NCBI RefSeq assembly: GCF_032062135.1
Contig: NC_092859.1
Location: 89,274,122 to 89,338,121, forward strand
Length of the DNA: 64,000 nt
Reading direction: 5' to 3'
From: Pyxicephalus adspersus
Lineage: Eukaryota; Chordata; Amphibia; Anura; Pyxicephalidae
Positions 48,177 to 61,309 of this stretch are shown here, in pieces. The first letter of the stretch is position 1. The number at the start of each line of letters is the position of its first letter. The translations under genes and the position numbers were made by a program. Under the pieces are notes generated by a model. That model saw only the letters and a program-made list of their open reading frames with translations, was not told the origin of the DNA and ran no database searches.

Positions 48177-49690
48177 AAAATGTCTGATGTTACCTTTATT
48201 ACAAAAGAAACATCTTCGATATTCCTTTAGCATTCTTTTTACTTTGTTATTAGGACATGACTATGAACTCCCATGCGGTATCAAGTGAATCTGTTTCAAT
48301 GACCGGTAAAGGTTTTTCTGTAGCAGGAATGGCAGTGGAAAGGGCTTCGCTATTGAGTCATGGAATATCAGGTTCCCGGTAACAATGTAAAACTAAATGA
48401 AAGCCAGAAGAGCTTGTACACCTAATGTGTACTTTAGGTAAAGGTTCTAGTAAAGAATGAAACAAAATGTTTAATCTATTATTTTTTTAATTTAATTGAA
48501 GTCTATGATTGTAAAATTTACAAAGGTAACAATGTAAATATTCGTAGCCTTAAAATACCATCTTTTTTATTTTAAAAATAAAATTCATCATTCATACCAG
48601 ATCTATTCTAGGCATGAAACTTGGATGGGCAACAAAAGAAGGACAGCAAGTGCATACTCCTATCCTTCCTGTACTTTACTACTTTCCTGTACTAGGAAGT
48701 ACAGTTCTTCCTGTACTTCCTGTACCAAGCTTTACCTCACCATTATTCCCCCCCATTGTGAAGAACAGAACCTTTACCTCACATCTGGACCCCCAAAATG
48801 ATTGTTTGTGCCGGGGTTTTTTTTTCCTCTAATCTCAAAGCCCCCTTATTAGGAAGGCTTCCACATATCCATCCCTTATAAGAAAAATGAGTAAAGGGGT
48901 ACAATAATATTCCTTACCCTTTTTCAAAAAGTGAAAAGTAAATATTTTGATAGTAGAGAAACACTGTGAAAATATCATTGAATGAAAAAAAAAAAAAAAC
49001 ATACTAATTACTTACATATATTGGATTTCTCCAGAATCAAATCCATCTTTAATTATGTTGCCCAGGAAATCTTAATTATGAGGACCTAAGAATAACAATG
49101 CTCTCATGAACACACATACGCTAAATGACAGATCCCTGGTAGTGCAGTAATAGCACATGGAACCCTTGGAGTATTTGTACAGTAATCCCTCTGGTATTTC
49201 CGCAGCCAGCTGAATCTGTGATAGACTTCAATGCAAATTGAACAAATTGCCATTACTATCAAATTTCTGCGTGAAATCCCATGAAAATATATACCGTAAT
49301 TATTGAATTGGCCGAATTTAAGTAGAATTTTGCTTGGACAAATTTTGACGCTTGTTGTGTAAATAGATATTTAATGCTGTACCTATTATTTGTAATTAGA
49401 CACCCTATGTGGTAACTTTCTGCGATTATATGGACAAGCCATGGTGCTTTAACGCAAACGTTATTTATTGCAATACACACCTGCTACATAGAGATCTCTA
49501 ATCTTACATAAAGGTTCTTTTTATTACAAACATGATGTGCAAAATATTACTTTATAGAGATGTATCTTGTTTGTGTTTTTATTCATATATGATTACTGCC
49601 AGTGAAACCTTAGTAAAAACATTTGTTTGGGTGTGTTCTAAAAGGAAACAACTCTTTTATGTAAGGTAAAAACTCTTTAAAAAGGTAAGG
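48177..49690. other. Non-coding stretch; short CTTCCTGTAC repeats
   Basis: CTTCCTGTAC-type words recur at 48665-48725, with a 7 bp inverted pair CTGTACT/AGTACAG. No exon is supported. An A15-like run lies near 48986-49000. Confidence 0.5.
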
Positions 49691-50010
49691 TAAAAACTTT
49701 TTTTTGTTTTTGAAGTGCAACACCCTTTTTTTTTTAAAAAAGGGTGCAGCACCGCCCCCTAATTCTCGATTGCCTAGGTGATCGAGAATGAATGTGAGCG
49801 CAAAGCCTCCAGGGATACCTACGTCACGCATCCCAGGAGGCTCTTGGGTGCTCCCTTTTCGCAGAAGGAGCCTTTTCGCGAGGGGAGAAAAATTTGCCAA
49901 TCTCCCACATGCTCAGTTTTTTTTTACAACCTACGTCATGTGATCTTGCCTCTTGGTTTGGGTGACGTAGGAAGAAGTACCAGGGAGAAGAGGTGAAGAT
50001 GGCAGTTCCT
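49691..50010. repeat. Frog interspersed repeat with hairpins and CRE-like sites
   Basis: GTGCAACACCCTTTTTT near 49715 pairs with AAAAAAGGGTGCAGCAC near 49738-49754 (two mismatches). GCCTCCAGGGAT (49805-49816) pairs with ATCCCAGGAGGC (49830-49841, one mismatch). TACGTCA occurs at about 49819 and 49932 and in reverse as TGACGTA at about 49963. The text GAGCGCAAAGCCTCCAGGGA then ACGTCACGCATCCCAGGAGG is a pattern I recognise from frog repeats. Frames on either strand here are repeat-derived. Confidence 0.6.
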
Positions 50011-50018
50011 GGTCCCCT

Positions 50019-50046
50019 GGGGGGGGGTGGTGGGGGGGGGGGGGTG
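50019..50046 (+). repeat. G-run, possible G-quadruplex
   Basis: Runs of 9 and about 14 G are separated by TGGT. The G-rich strand could fold as a quadruplex. It sits just beyond the repeat at 49691, and long homopolymer runs are also prone to read error. Confidence 0.85.
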
Positions 50047-50048
50047 TG

Positions 50049-51845
50049 GAGTCACTGTTCTCCTAGGTAAATTCATGTGGAAACCAGAAAATGGGAAATC
50101 TCACGAGAAGGCACTCCATTCCATTGAAAAAGTGTCTTCTAAAAAGTGTGTTAGGGTAAATCACCAAAAAACTGACAAAGAGAGAAAAACAAGGCTGTAG
50201 AGTGCTGTAGAGTGGAGACAAGAGTGAGCAGGACCAAACCCTTTTTGTAGCAGATAAGATATGCATTCAACTTACACTACCCATACTTTGCAATCTACTG
50301 ATGGTTCGGATAAATGGTACTTTACCTCTGGTTATACATTGTCACCATATTCTTAGTTTGAATTGCTCAATCTTACAAAAAATGTCAGTTTTTTATTTAA
50401 GATGATGTGTAACATTGATGTTTTTCCTGAAAACTTAATTGTGCATATGCAAAACTATTCAAATCTACCTTCAGGTCTAGCCATGCAGCAATACAAAGAA
50501 ATAGGGGAATGTCTGAATGTAGCATGCACAAGCAAAGCTATTTCAACTTTTGTTTTTAAAAACAATCTTGTCTCCCCACTGCTTACCTTTGTTTGCCATA
50601 GGATGTCATATTGTGTACCATAACCCCTTCTGTATGTTCCTAATTAGAGTTCATCCCTGGTGCTTTAGTAGTAGCCATGCCCATTGATGGACACCAGGCA
50701 CAGAAAGCAATTTGTGGCCAGTAGATACATGAAATCCTTCTTAGACTCATATTGATATGTTTTTTATTATTTTTTTTTGAAAGCCAAAAGCAATCTTTTG
50801 TAGAGAGATTTACGCCCTTTCACCTCTTTAAGGTTGTAGTGTTACCTACCAGTTTGACTGATGATAGTAAGACATATCTTCTGCACTAGGCTACTGTTTA
50901 GACACTATAGAGACAGTGGCAAACTGATTAAGTTAACCATGTTGTCCCCTCCCATGTAAACACATTCACTGTTCATCAGACAAATACTGATCAAAAAAAT
51001 ACAGCCCAACTTACTCTGAATACTGACCCTTCACTTACAAATTCTATTTCTATGTATGCATCAAGTTTTATGGACACTGGATAATTGGATTAAAGTTTGG
51101 TTTTAAGCTTGCCGGAAGTTCTACATTAAGTATGACTTTAGGGGAACTTACCATGATTGATTGAAGTGCCAACCCTCCAGGTACAAATGCTGGTTGCTTA
51201 ATAAAAATACATTGACTGACAAGGACTTTTTCTTTGAATACATAACTGGAATAAATTATTTTTAAATATGAGCCTGAAGTTGCATTTAAAATAGAACTTG
51301 TCATGATTAAATTGACACATTATTATGAAGATACACTTTAATTTTTTTAATCCTACAGTGTTAGATGACAAGTGACTGTCACCAGCAAGATAACACAATT
51401 TAAGGGTCAGTTCACTAAAGCATAAAAAATGAAATATTATCAATGTTGTCAACAGTTTGAGTATGCTTTTTTTATCACATTGAGTGCCTAAAACTAGGCA
51501 GGTAAGTTTTTTTAATCATTGTTGATGTATGATAATGGTTTGGTATGTACATGACAATTAATAAAAATAATTTTGGTTCTACAAGCTGTAAAAGAAAATC
51601 AGAGAATAGAGCAGTTTGAAGTAGAAAAGAAAATGCATTTTTGTTATGAAATATCAATGTATAAGACTTTAAGATCGTCCATTACAAATCTTTTGTAGTG
51701 CATTGAACATTTGTGTGAAGATAACTTATATTGGGTTAAAATATTTCACAGTTTATGATTGATGCTACTGCTTGTTCAATTACCATCATTTACTGACCAA
51801 CCAGAGTAAGAGTCTGGTAAATTGGTGAACAATAGATAGGACTAT
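50049..51845. other. Non-coding stretch, no gene seen
   Basis: This is AT-rich sequence. Frames of 60-86 codons on both strands have no recognisable domain, and no repeat family was recognised. Confidence 0.5.
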
Positions 51846-52008
51846 GGGCTTGATTTATGAAATTTCTTCAAGCCTGGAGAAGATAGGCTATCATGGGAGA
51901 ACCTGGGTGATCAAACAAATTTGGAATGTATTTGATCCAAAATCGGAAACATTTTCCAAGAACAAATTTTTTTTTAGAAATACATTCCAAGATTGCTGGA
52001 TCAGGGTT
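51846..52008. mobile_element. Palindromic MITE-like element, copy 7, truncated
   Basis: GGGCTTGATTTATGAAAT, then CTGGAGAAGATAGGCTATCA, GGGAGAACCTGGGTGATCAA and a right half starting TACATTCCAAGATTGCTGGA follow the family order. The copy stops after GGATCA, so the outer right arm is missing. Its outer arm (ATGGGAGAACC) is the variant type seen in copy 2. Confidence 0.72.
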
Positions 52009-52359
52009 AATAACACAACTTATCAATAAAATAGTAGTTTGCATTAGTGCCTACAATAATAAAAATATATGATGATCCCAATGAACTGACTTATTGCAGT
52101 GGTTCCTTATCTGTTGTACAATGAAGAATGGCACTGGAATAGTTATGACCTTGTAAAAAACAGTGTCAGCATTGCAGGTTGCCATGGAACCTGATACAAA
52201 ATAAGATGATCATATATTTAGAATTCTGTTGCTGATAACTGCTCTTGAGAAGAAATCCAGGTCAGAGTACTGTTGTTTAAAGCATCACTATATGTGGGAA
52301 GAAGTTTGTGATTTTTTCAAATGTTTTTAAGTACTTAACTATTACAAAAAGCAGCCATT
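52009..52359. other. Non-coding stretch, nothing certain
   Basis: CAGTGGTTCC at 52097-52106 could be the far end of the element that closes at 52597, but no 8 bp target duplication supports this. Confidence 0.4.
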
Positions 52360-52597
52360 TGTTCCCAGCCTGCTCGAAGCCCTTGGACTGCTGACCCTAC
52401 ACATAATGCAAATGTCTCCCAGGGACATCACAGGCTCAGGGCGGTGGGCGGGTTGTGTCTCTGGCTCAGTCCTGTGATGGAAGAGTGAGCGGGTACTGGC
52501 ATCATGATGTCACTCTCGGGGAAAGTTTCTTCCCCTTTGAGTGGCACATTTTGAGTGCATTCAGTGGTCCGCAATGTGCAAGGTTGGGGGACCACTG
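52360..52597. mobile_element. Probable hAT-type repeat end
   Basis: The segment is GC-richer than its flanks and ends in CAAGGTTGGGGGACCACTG. In reverse this reads CAGTGGTCCCCCAACCTTG, a form I know from hAT (Charlie-like) non-autonomous elements. An internal CAGTGGTCC (52562-52570) pairs with the terminal GGACCACTG (52589-52597). The left limit is uncertain. Confidence 0.45.
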
Positions 52598-53628
52598 ATG
52601 TACAAGACTAAGAATTCAAAGAGCACTATGGGTTATGAAAAAAGCAGTATTTATCTTTAAATAAATCCAGTCAGTAACACTACTTTTTGACTAAATAAAA
52701 TGTAACATAATATTTATATGTAATGTTTCCTTTTTACCTGGCTAAAAAAATTGGTTTAATAAAATTGTATTGTTATCAGTTTTAAGCAGAGTAAACAAAG
52801 TCAGGATTATAAAAAGCACTTTGCATTGTCTTTAAGAGTGTTGCTCATATTATCATAATTTAAGTATGATTTGGTATGCTGAAGTTGTACACTCTGGGTA
52901 AAGGAAACTATTTAATGTGAGCATAACCTGTAAAGAAGGTATATTGTTAAAGGATGTTTGGTTCTAGATGGATTGAACTTCAATGTGTGTATACAGTATT
53001 AGCGATAAGCAGGTGATTTTTTTTCTGTAAAATTGATATTTTAACAGGTTATTTACAGGGTAATTGCAAAGTCCCTCACCATGGTATTGTCACTACAATT
53101 ATCAGAAAATAATTGGAACTATATATTTGTATTTGTTTTGACATTAATATAGAAATGAAAGTTCTAATAAACATTTAAAAGTGGTGCAGGTGTCCCCTTA
53201 ATGCTTAATCAGCATTCATTTCCATTTCTTACATTTTCTTTATCACTGCTATGCAAAAGACAATACTTTTATCCTATAATTCTTCACCACAGGGATTACC
53301 CATTTCTCATAAATTCTTTTGTTTTATCAGTTCTGTACAGACTCAATCCCTGTATTGCCATTCCCTTGATTAAAGAACATTTCATACTGTATATAATGCT
53401 TTTTCAAGATAAGAAGTCTAAAACTTACAGGATTTCTTCCTTCTACAAACATCCATGATACAAACTTTATGAAGGGCTTCGAAAAATTAATACCCAGCAT
53501 TTCTAATCCTGTGCATTAAAGAAAGAAGAATGAGAATTTAAACTGTATACTTCTGGGTAATCTTAGTCTTGTTACTTATAAACTATTAACTGTGTGCTTC
53601 CATGTAATTGTTTTGCTATATCTAAGAC
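52598..53628. other. Non-coding stretch, no gene seen
   Basis: This is AT-rich sequence; an 85-codon + frame (53201-53458) has no recognisable domain. Confidence 0.5.
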
Positions 53629-54465
53629 ATGACTGTGGCAAAACAGAGTTTCGCAGACTCTGCGAACTCTTTCGCAGAACTCCTTCACCCCAAAACCCCA
53701 CACATCTTTAACCAACTCTCATCCAATAAGCATGCCAAAATTTTTTGGGTAAATGGCCCGAAGGCCTTTTATTATAACGAATATATCAAAATTCTGTTCT
53801 TTTATATATAAATACCATCACAACAAAATATTAACAAATATTACCAAAATGACAATATAACCATAAATTAACCATAAATAGGAATAATTAAATATTACCT
53901 TTGCAGTCCCCAACTTAAAAGTACCTCATTGCACTTTTAGTCTGCATTCACCCAACAATAATTGCTCCCAGCCGCCAATTCTTCCAGCACGAGAACGATG
54001 CAACCTCTCCTTTTTTATGCAGACCGCCAACATATTTCTCCAACCACAGCTTTCCAAACCACGGAGACTCCACACCATAGATGTGTCCCCAATTCCATTG
54101 TCCTTTTTGAACCAATCAACACCCTCCTTGAGGACCTCAATTATTTAACCCAGCCCCACTATCCCCACAACCCTTACAATAAACCAATAAATACCCAAAA
54201 ACAAAAGGGACGGGAGGGGGGGAAACTTTCTCCTGCACCCTGTTTGCTCTAATGACATCACCATTTCCTCTTCCTGACCTTTTTAAGTCCTTAACCCCTC
54301 ACTTACATCAGCCTCTTTAAACCCTACCTCCCTTACGTCTCAAACTAACTTCTTAACCCTATTCTGTCTGCTCCCTGTTTACCTAGTCATGTACGCCTTC
54401 CACTATGCTCCCTTGCCTTGCATACTCTAGGCCTAACTATGTACTTACAGTACATAGCAGCTAAC
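53629..54465. repeat. C-biased interspersed repeat, possibly LTR-derived
   Basis: From about TGTGGCAAAACAGAGTTTCG the + strand is strongly C-rich and G-poor for 800 bases (CACCCCAAAACCCCACACAT, CCAGCCCCACTATCCCCACA), with an AT-rich middle at 53770-53900 and one inverted G-tract (GGGACGGGAGGGGGGG). Such one-sided composition is usual for retroelement or LTR sequence, and the opening and GGCCCGAAGGCCTTTTATTA text seem familiar from frog repeats. Target duplications could not be settled. Frames of 60 and 96 codons reflect the lack of G. Confidence 0.4.
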
Positions 54466-56099
54466 GTCAAATTATTCTGATTTAATAATATTATAACTAA
54501 AAGACAGTATAGAATTGAAGTCAAATGCTGGTAAAGTTTTGGATAGAATGGGGAGATAACTTCAAGTCGTTTTTGCTCTTTGGAAGATTTTCCCTCTTTT
54601 CATGGCCCAGTGATAACACTAGAAATATGGAGAAATGTCAAAAAGGAAACAACCACACAAATAAAAATCTGCAGATGTTCTTAGGACTCTTTCCCTAGTA
54701 AAGTAGTGCTTCAGACACTGCCTTTGTTCGAGCTGGAGAGATTTCAATTATTTTCATATTTTGGTGACCACCTTGTCATGGTCAACTGGAACAACATCAA
54801 AATAAAATATTATACTGTTTTTATATCTATCTAAAATTTGAAATGACTTCAATGTTAACATAAAAATGCTAAAAAAATGTTCCCTGAAAATATATAGTAA
54901 ATAGTGTCCTCAGAAACCAACACTTCTGAAAGTGTTGATCTCATCATCTCATCCTGCCCTTAGTGGTGCATTCTTCTGACCCCTATATTACTGCAGGACA
55001 CATTGAAGGAGTACTGCACTTTTTGCCTGGAGGTTCAGTCTTTATGCAGTCTTTAAAGCGAAAGGCCTAATTGTGATTGGTGATAATGTAAGTCCATAAA
55101 CCATTAAGCCTTAATTGCAACAGCATTATTATGAGGACTTTTTAGGTACAAGAAAATTACATTACAGAAATAAATAAAAAATACTAAAGCAATTATATAT
55201 GCATGACAAATTATTATGATTTGCTATTTTTTCTTATTTTGCTAATGATGTTGACTATTTTTAATTATGCTTCTAATATACATATTACTTATTGGTTTAA
55301 AAGACTACAGTGATTTCATATAACTTTTCAGGGTCATTTTATCATAAAATATATATTTAACACAATCATATATCCTAAATATAAAAAATTGCCTAGTCGT
55401 CAAAAAACCATTCCTATTATCCTGTACACAAAGACTAAATGCTTTTCATGCCGCATTGTACATGTCCCTTTCTGCCACGTGGTTCCTTTTTTTTCTTCTG
55501 CCTATGCAAAGAATCAACTTTTATACTCTAAAATCACTAAGCAAAAATGAGCTAATTTGTTAAAAGAATGCAAGTCTGGTTAATTACATAAGACTTTAGC
55601 AAAGCTTCAGCAATTTTTTTCCATATTTAGATTTTACCCTTTAAAATGCAACGCATTTTTAAAAGATAATTATTTCTTAATGTCTCGAAATATAGTTTGC
55701 TGTGATTTAAAATACATTTAAAATTTTAAATATAAAGTGTTCCTATTCGTTTACTAAGATACATAGTACCTCTGGCCAGGAACTGACACCCTAGGGATTG
55801 ATATACTCATTTTTTAGTTAGACTAGAGTTAGACTAGGGCAGAACATAGATCTAGAATTTATATATATTTATTTTCCCTATTTTAGGGTAATTACATTAA
55901 AAAGCGTAACATTTAATGATGCATGATAGCATAGATTTTACCTTCTCCTTAGGTTTACGTGGCTTTACTACGAATGTCCTGACTTGTTCTATTATTCCAA
56001 AGCATGCTGGTAGATTTATTAGCTTTACATACAATAGTCTGGCTTTTCATAAAGCAAATTTTATGGTTTATCTTCATCCCCATCAATGAGACGTACACC
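54466..56099. other. Non-coding stretch, no gene seen
   Basis: This is AT-rich sequence with short low-complexity patches. No exon or repeat was supported. Confidence 0.5.
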
Positions 56100-56290
56100 T
56101 CTGTGTCCTGGTGACCATTGCCATTGAGAAAGAAAGTGAGGGAAAATGAGTTGTTCCTGTTAGAGTGGTTACAATATCAAGAGATAAGGGGAGATCTTTC
56201 ATTAGGGCCATCTGTCATTTTGGGAGGTTTTCTCTTGTTTACTTTGGGACATTTCCCAAATGATACACAAACAGCAGAAACCAAAAGTGA
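56100..56290. repeat. Possible old frog repeat
   Basis: GACCATTGCCATTGAGAAAG, AAGTGAGGGAAAATGAGTTG and CATTTCCCAAATGATACACA follow an order I associate with a frog interspersed repeat. A 112-codon + frame (56118-56456) starts here and runs into AT-rich DNA; no domain is seen and I do not treat it as a gene. Confidence 0.3.
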
Positions 56291-59200
56291 AAAAGTAAAT
56301 ACATTTGGCTATATATTCACTAAAAATTTTGATTGGGACATTATATTACATTTTTCAATAAAACCTATTTGGTCTTTTTTTCAAAAATGTAGCGATTGTG
56401 GTAATCTAAATATTTTTTATATATATACATATATGATTTATGTTTTTTTATATTAGCATTTCCTACAATGATGTACATTACTGCATGGTATATGAATGAA
56501 TAGATATGCCTTTACAGCTGTTTAGAAATAACTTATCCCCAAAGGTGCTGCACAAGTCTAGCTTAGATGGAAAGTAATTTTCTACAGGTGTCTTCAGTAT
56601 TCACCATATGGGGAGAAAATCAAATAGAAATCAAACTATTTATTTGTATTTTCAGGAAGTGTACAGTAGGCTACAATTTTGATGGTAATTCACAATCTTT
56701 CTTTAAACAGGTGGTTTCCATATATAAATTTTAGGTTGTGTAAGGATGTCTATAAACTGCCTGATTCTCAGTAATTATGCAAATATTGCATGCATAGCTT
56801 GTAATAATAACTCACACATACAGGTTAGGAATTGAGTGGTAATAGGTTCTCAGATGTAATGAGAATGTGCATTGTCAGTCACAGATATATTTAGGCATAT
56901 TGCCAATCTCTGCATTTGCAATTAAACAAGAATCCAAAGCAAAATGCAAATTTTATTCAGGGTACACTCTGCTAAAATCACAAAGTTCAGTCAGTTTAGA
57001 TATTATCTGTATTTGAATTGTCCAATAGCTGGAACGCCAAGGTAATCATTTTGCTTTTAGGTACCACTGCTTCCTTTAACTTGATTTTGTGAATCATGAT
57101 ATTCATAAAATATGCCTAAAGATATGCAGCTATTAGTGCTTAGACACAGTCACATGTCAGGAAATACGCTGAAAGTCAATAAGTCAATTACTGCTTAGCC
57201 TCAAGGGATTCACCATAAGATAGAAAATGTTCACTTTTTGGTATAGGTCCACTAAGCTTGTGTGGATAAATCTGCAGTGGTCATAGACAGAAGGACGCTC
57301 TAAATAAATGAATATGCTAGTTTACGAATGTGCAGGCTCACATTAAAGTTTCCAAGGCCTTGACGATCCTACTATATTAATAGTGCTCTCCTAATTGCAG
57401 AAACTAATGACAAAACAAAAGTAAGAAAATCACGGGGATTGAGCGGTGCACAATACCTCTTGAGTCCCAATAAATAAAAAACTGGGTATGCTTAACTGGA
57501 CTATATAAGACTTTTAGGCTTCTCTTAAATATCATGCAAAGCATCTGCAAATATGATACCATAATAGGAAGATTAATTAAAACTTCAGAGATCAAATTAG
57601 ATAATGTATTCATTATGAAATAATCAACAGAATGCCATTATACTGTAAAATGTGCAGTAAGAAAAAAGTTAATTTACAGATACTATAAAATGGCTGTGTA
57701 GATAATATCCTAATGTAGAAATATAAAAATAAAATGTCCCTACTTTCACATGATCTATAATATGATACATAGCCTCCATTCTGTTTCTATGTTTATCACA
57801 GATCCAAAGTTGATTTTTATGACTTCAGCTTAGAAGATTTATGGCACCAAGTCAAATGTTTGATAACTAATATTTTTCTTTATTTAAAATCAAAGCGTAA
57901 AGTGCTTTTGAATGAACTTGGAGCAGAGACTATCATTATTAAGGTTTAAATTTTTAATACCCAAATACAAAATCCTACCAAGGATACAGAATATGCCCCT
58001 TGTTTACATGGCTTTCCTCTTCAATTTTCTCACTTGTTCCAAAAGGTATGAACAAGTAACTGCCAGGCAGGCAGTGCATAGGCAGGCTGGGACATAGAAT
58101 TTGGAAGATCCTTTTAAAAGGGCATGCAATAATGTGTAAAAGGTGCAGCGCTTTCTAAAAAGTGGTCAAGGATATACTGGCCCAGTATATATTGTAATAT
58201 ATAAATAACTAGAAAATTACATTATATGCATTAGTTAAATGACTATTCGCAATTTCTACATCAGTTCGACTGCAGTGCAATAAAAAAAGGGGTGATATGT
58301 AGATTGCTTTTTAATACCATCAGATGACTATGGAAGACTGACAATGCAAAGAGCATGCTCTTTTTGACCACAGATGTCTGAAATGCCATTTTATTAAGGT
58401 ACCAGGAAAAATGAAATGAAGTAGCTTCATAAGATTAAAACAAAAATGGGCTGACATTCTCTGTCCTTCCATTCCTTATTAACAATCCTTCATTTGCTTC
58501 TTCTAAAAGCTTTTATATTTAGCAAGCCTGCTGAACAAAACATCAATCTTATCTTTTCACAAATGACTTTCCATTTCTAGTACATAGTGAAATCTGCTAG
58601 CTTTTTCTTCATGAGATACATTATACCTTTTTTTTTCAGAACAAATCAGTTGGTTGCCGATATTGCACATTCATCTCATAGATCCAGCTAAGTTCATTTT
58701 TTGGTCAAACCCATTATAGTGCATACTGCCAACATATTTTAGAAAAATTTCTTTAAATGTTTTTTGTGTGGAATCATGCTTTAATGCTAGCGACAAAACT
58801 GATTTTTATTTAGTCATTTACTGATCCATTCTTGTACACATGTAACACCAGATTTGAGGGTTATGTATACAGTTTTAGTCAGGTAATTAGGAAATATTTA
58901 TATGCCATTTTTATATTTTTAAGCCAGCACGTGATGCTTTATGCCCATTTTAATGCTTTACAGCTTTTGTTTACAGAGCTCAGTAGCTCGAACTGGACTT
59001 TATATACAGTGTTTTAATAGGAGAAATAATTGATCTCTTCCTCGATACATAAAATACAGCACACTGTAACAGAAAAAAGTACTGTTAAGTTCACTAATCA
59101 AGATGGTTTAGAGTATATTACTCCTATATTGTATGCCTGCTCAGTTGTCCCCTTTACACACTTAACATCGACCTGCAACAGACAGTACTGAACCACTACT

Positions 59201-59342
59201 AAAACATTTATTATTTGTGGGCTGCCATGGATAAGATTCGGCATGTAGCATTTCACCCAATAAAGTGATTCAGGGGCATGTAGAAGTGGCAATTACAACA
59301 CAAAGCCTGAAGCCTTAAGGTGATCTGCATATGTAATAAAGT
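56291..59342. other. Long non-coding stretch, no gene seen
   Basis: This is AT-rich, unique-looking sequence. Frames of 60-70 codons on both strands lack recognisable domains. A small CAGG cluster occurs at 58060-58090. Confidence 0.5.
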
Positions 59343-59609
59343 AGTGTTTCTCGACTTTGTTTAACATTGGGGAAACTCTTGAAAAAACTTTCAGTTCTTC
59401 AGGGAACCCTTGCTATATTTACTATATCCACATCTCACAGTACATTAGTGTGGTGGGCACCAGGAAGAAGGGATTTCTGGTCATTTGGAAGGCTTCCACC
59501 CTTACAGATACCCAAAAAGATCATTGCTATCATTGGCACAGTTAAATTGGCCTCATTACTTAAGGAACCCCTAGCAACTTCTGGAGGAACCCTGGTTTTG
59601 AGAAACACT
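59343..59609. mobile_element. hAT-like non-autonomous element
   Basis: The left end AGTGTTTCTCGACTTTGTTT and the right end GGTTTTGAGAAACACT form terminal inverted repeats (AGTGTTTCTC pairs with GAGAAACACT exactly). Inside, GGGGAAACTCTTGAAAAAAC and TCAGGGAACCC on the left and AAGGAACCCCTAGCAACTTC with GGAGGAACCCTGG on the right fit a common vertebrate hAT-derived repeat I recall. An 8 bp target duplication is not clear. The 62- and 86-codon frames lie inside it. Confidence 0.7.
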
Positions 59610-61309
59610 TTATTAATGTATAGTTAGAATGTTTCTTCAGTGAAAATCTGGTATTTTTAAAAGTATGTTTGTAAAGCTACTTGCAACCGGTGCTTGAAAT
59701 GTCTACTATTGCGACATCTCATAAATAAAGGTGACTGTCACAATGCACTGGTAACAGCTGAGCACTGTTTGTACATATAGTAGGTGAGCTCCAATCTAAT
59801 CAACTCCGGAGCATCAAGTCGATACATAGTCGATGACCATGTATTGAACTTTTACTTTAAAACTGGTAAGCTATAAAATAATAAAAAACAACATACTTAA
59901 AAAAAACACATTCTCTCTATTGAATACAGTAGAAAACAATCAAGTCAGTTAAAGGAACATATTTTCTTTCTTTGTATCAATATCTAATCATTTCTTTAAA
60001 CGCTGAAGGATTTGTTTTTCCCATTATTTTAGGAGATGCCTCTCCACAGAAACAAGATCAGTATTGATCAGACTGGAACAATTTGCACTTGAGCAACAAT
60101 TTCCCCTCAAGTGTGTTTTGATGCACTCCAGCATCTCACATAGGAGAGGAGATAAACCAGTGACACAGATAAATAGTACGAGCTGGTAATGTTCTGGGGA
60201 AAGTGACAGTGTGATAGAGAACAGGCCTGTAAGTAGGCTGCATAAGTACAAAACATTGATCTAAAAGACATTCATCATGACACACGCTTTGCTAGTACTG
60301 TAATTGATACTGTAGGCTACTCTGAAATGTAAAACAGATCATAGAATGCTACAATTAAAAAGACATATTTAAAAAAAATGCTGTTTTATAAAGAAAAATA
60401 AAGTCAATGCTATCCTGTACCAGTTTAAATAAATACAAAATGTTGTTCATCATCCTCTGCAATTCGTTTTATTTATATGATTTATTAGACCACAACTTTA
60501 AGAAGTGAGACCTTCTTCATTAAAAATATTTAGCGTACACAATGCATGTTCATTACACCAAATAAAACTAAGATTTATTTGTTAGTTAGAATCATAAAGA
60601 AATGTTGTCCTCCTATTTCACACTGAATGGATTATACATGCATTTGGTCTTATCTGCTTTGACCACAGTAATTGATTTTGCATTGAAATTCTTACACCTT
60701 GAAAAACAGCTCTGCAAATCCCAGACTATTTTTGTCTTTAATCACGAAAAGCGATTTTTTTCCCTTTTAGAAGGGAATTAATCTTTGTTTGAAAAGATCT
60801 GATGGAAAGGGTTTGTCTGTTGAATTAAGATCACAGTTAATGGATGGACAAACAAATTTCCCTCTTGTCCTGTACCTTACATAGTAAGATATATCAAGAA
60901 AGATAATGAAGGGATGACTCCAGCAGCATTTAAGTAAGCCGTTACTCAAAAGTTGCTAATGGGATCATGCATTCTTTCCCAAAATGAAAAAAATATTGTA
61001 AAGAATGCCTGATATCATTTTTGGTCCTGCAAAGCAATTTAAAAACATTGAAGTGCGCAAGGCAAAACTACAATAAGATATGAAGTGCAGCAGCCTCCAA
61101 AACTCCCCCTTTATGTCAGATCCCCAGGCCTTCTGAAGGACAAGCCATTGGCACTTCCTGGTAGTGTTAAATCTTGCCCAGCTTTTTCTGCATTCTTCAT
61201 ATTTCTATTGATCCCTGAAGCTACCCACAATAGTGATGGGAATGTCACAAATAGGAATGATTGGGGAATGACACTTTTCCTTGGGTTTGCTCCACTTCAG
61301 CACTAACAC
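59610..61309. other. Non-coding stretch, no gene seen
   Basis: No exon is supported. From about 61085 the sequence becomes more mixed and may already belong to an old repeat. Confidence 0.45.

Noticed and set aside
52097..52597. A complete 501 bp hAT element bounded by CAGTGGTTCC and GGGACCACTG
   Set aside because: The flanking 8 bp (ACTTATTG and ATGTACAA) do not match, and the left half looks unlike the right. Only the right part is kept as a repeat.
56118..56456. 112-codon + frame
   Set aside because: The first third lies in probable repeat text and the last third in an AT-rich tract; no domain was recognised.
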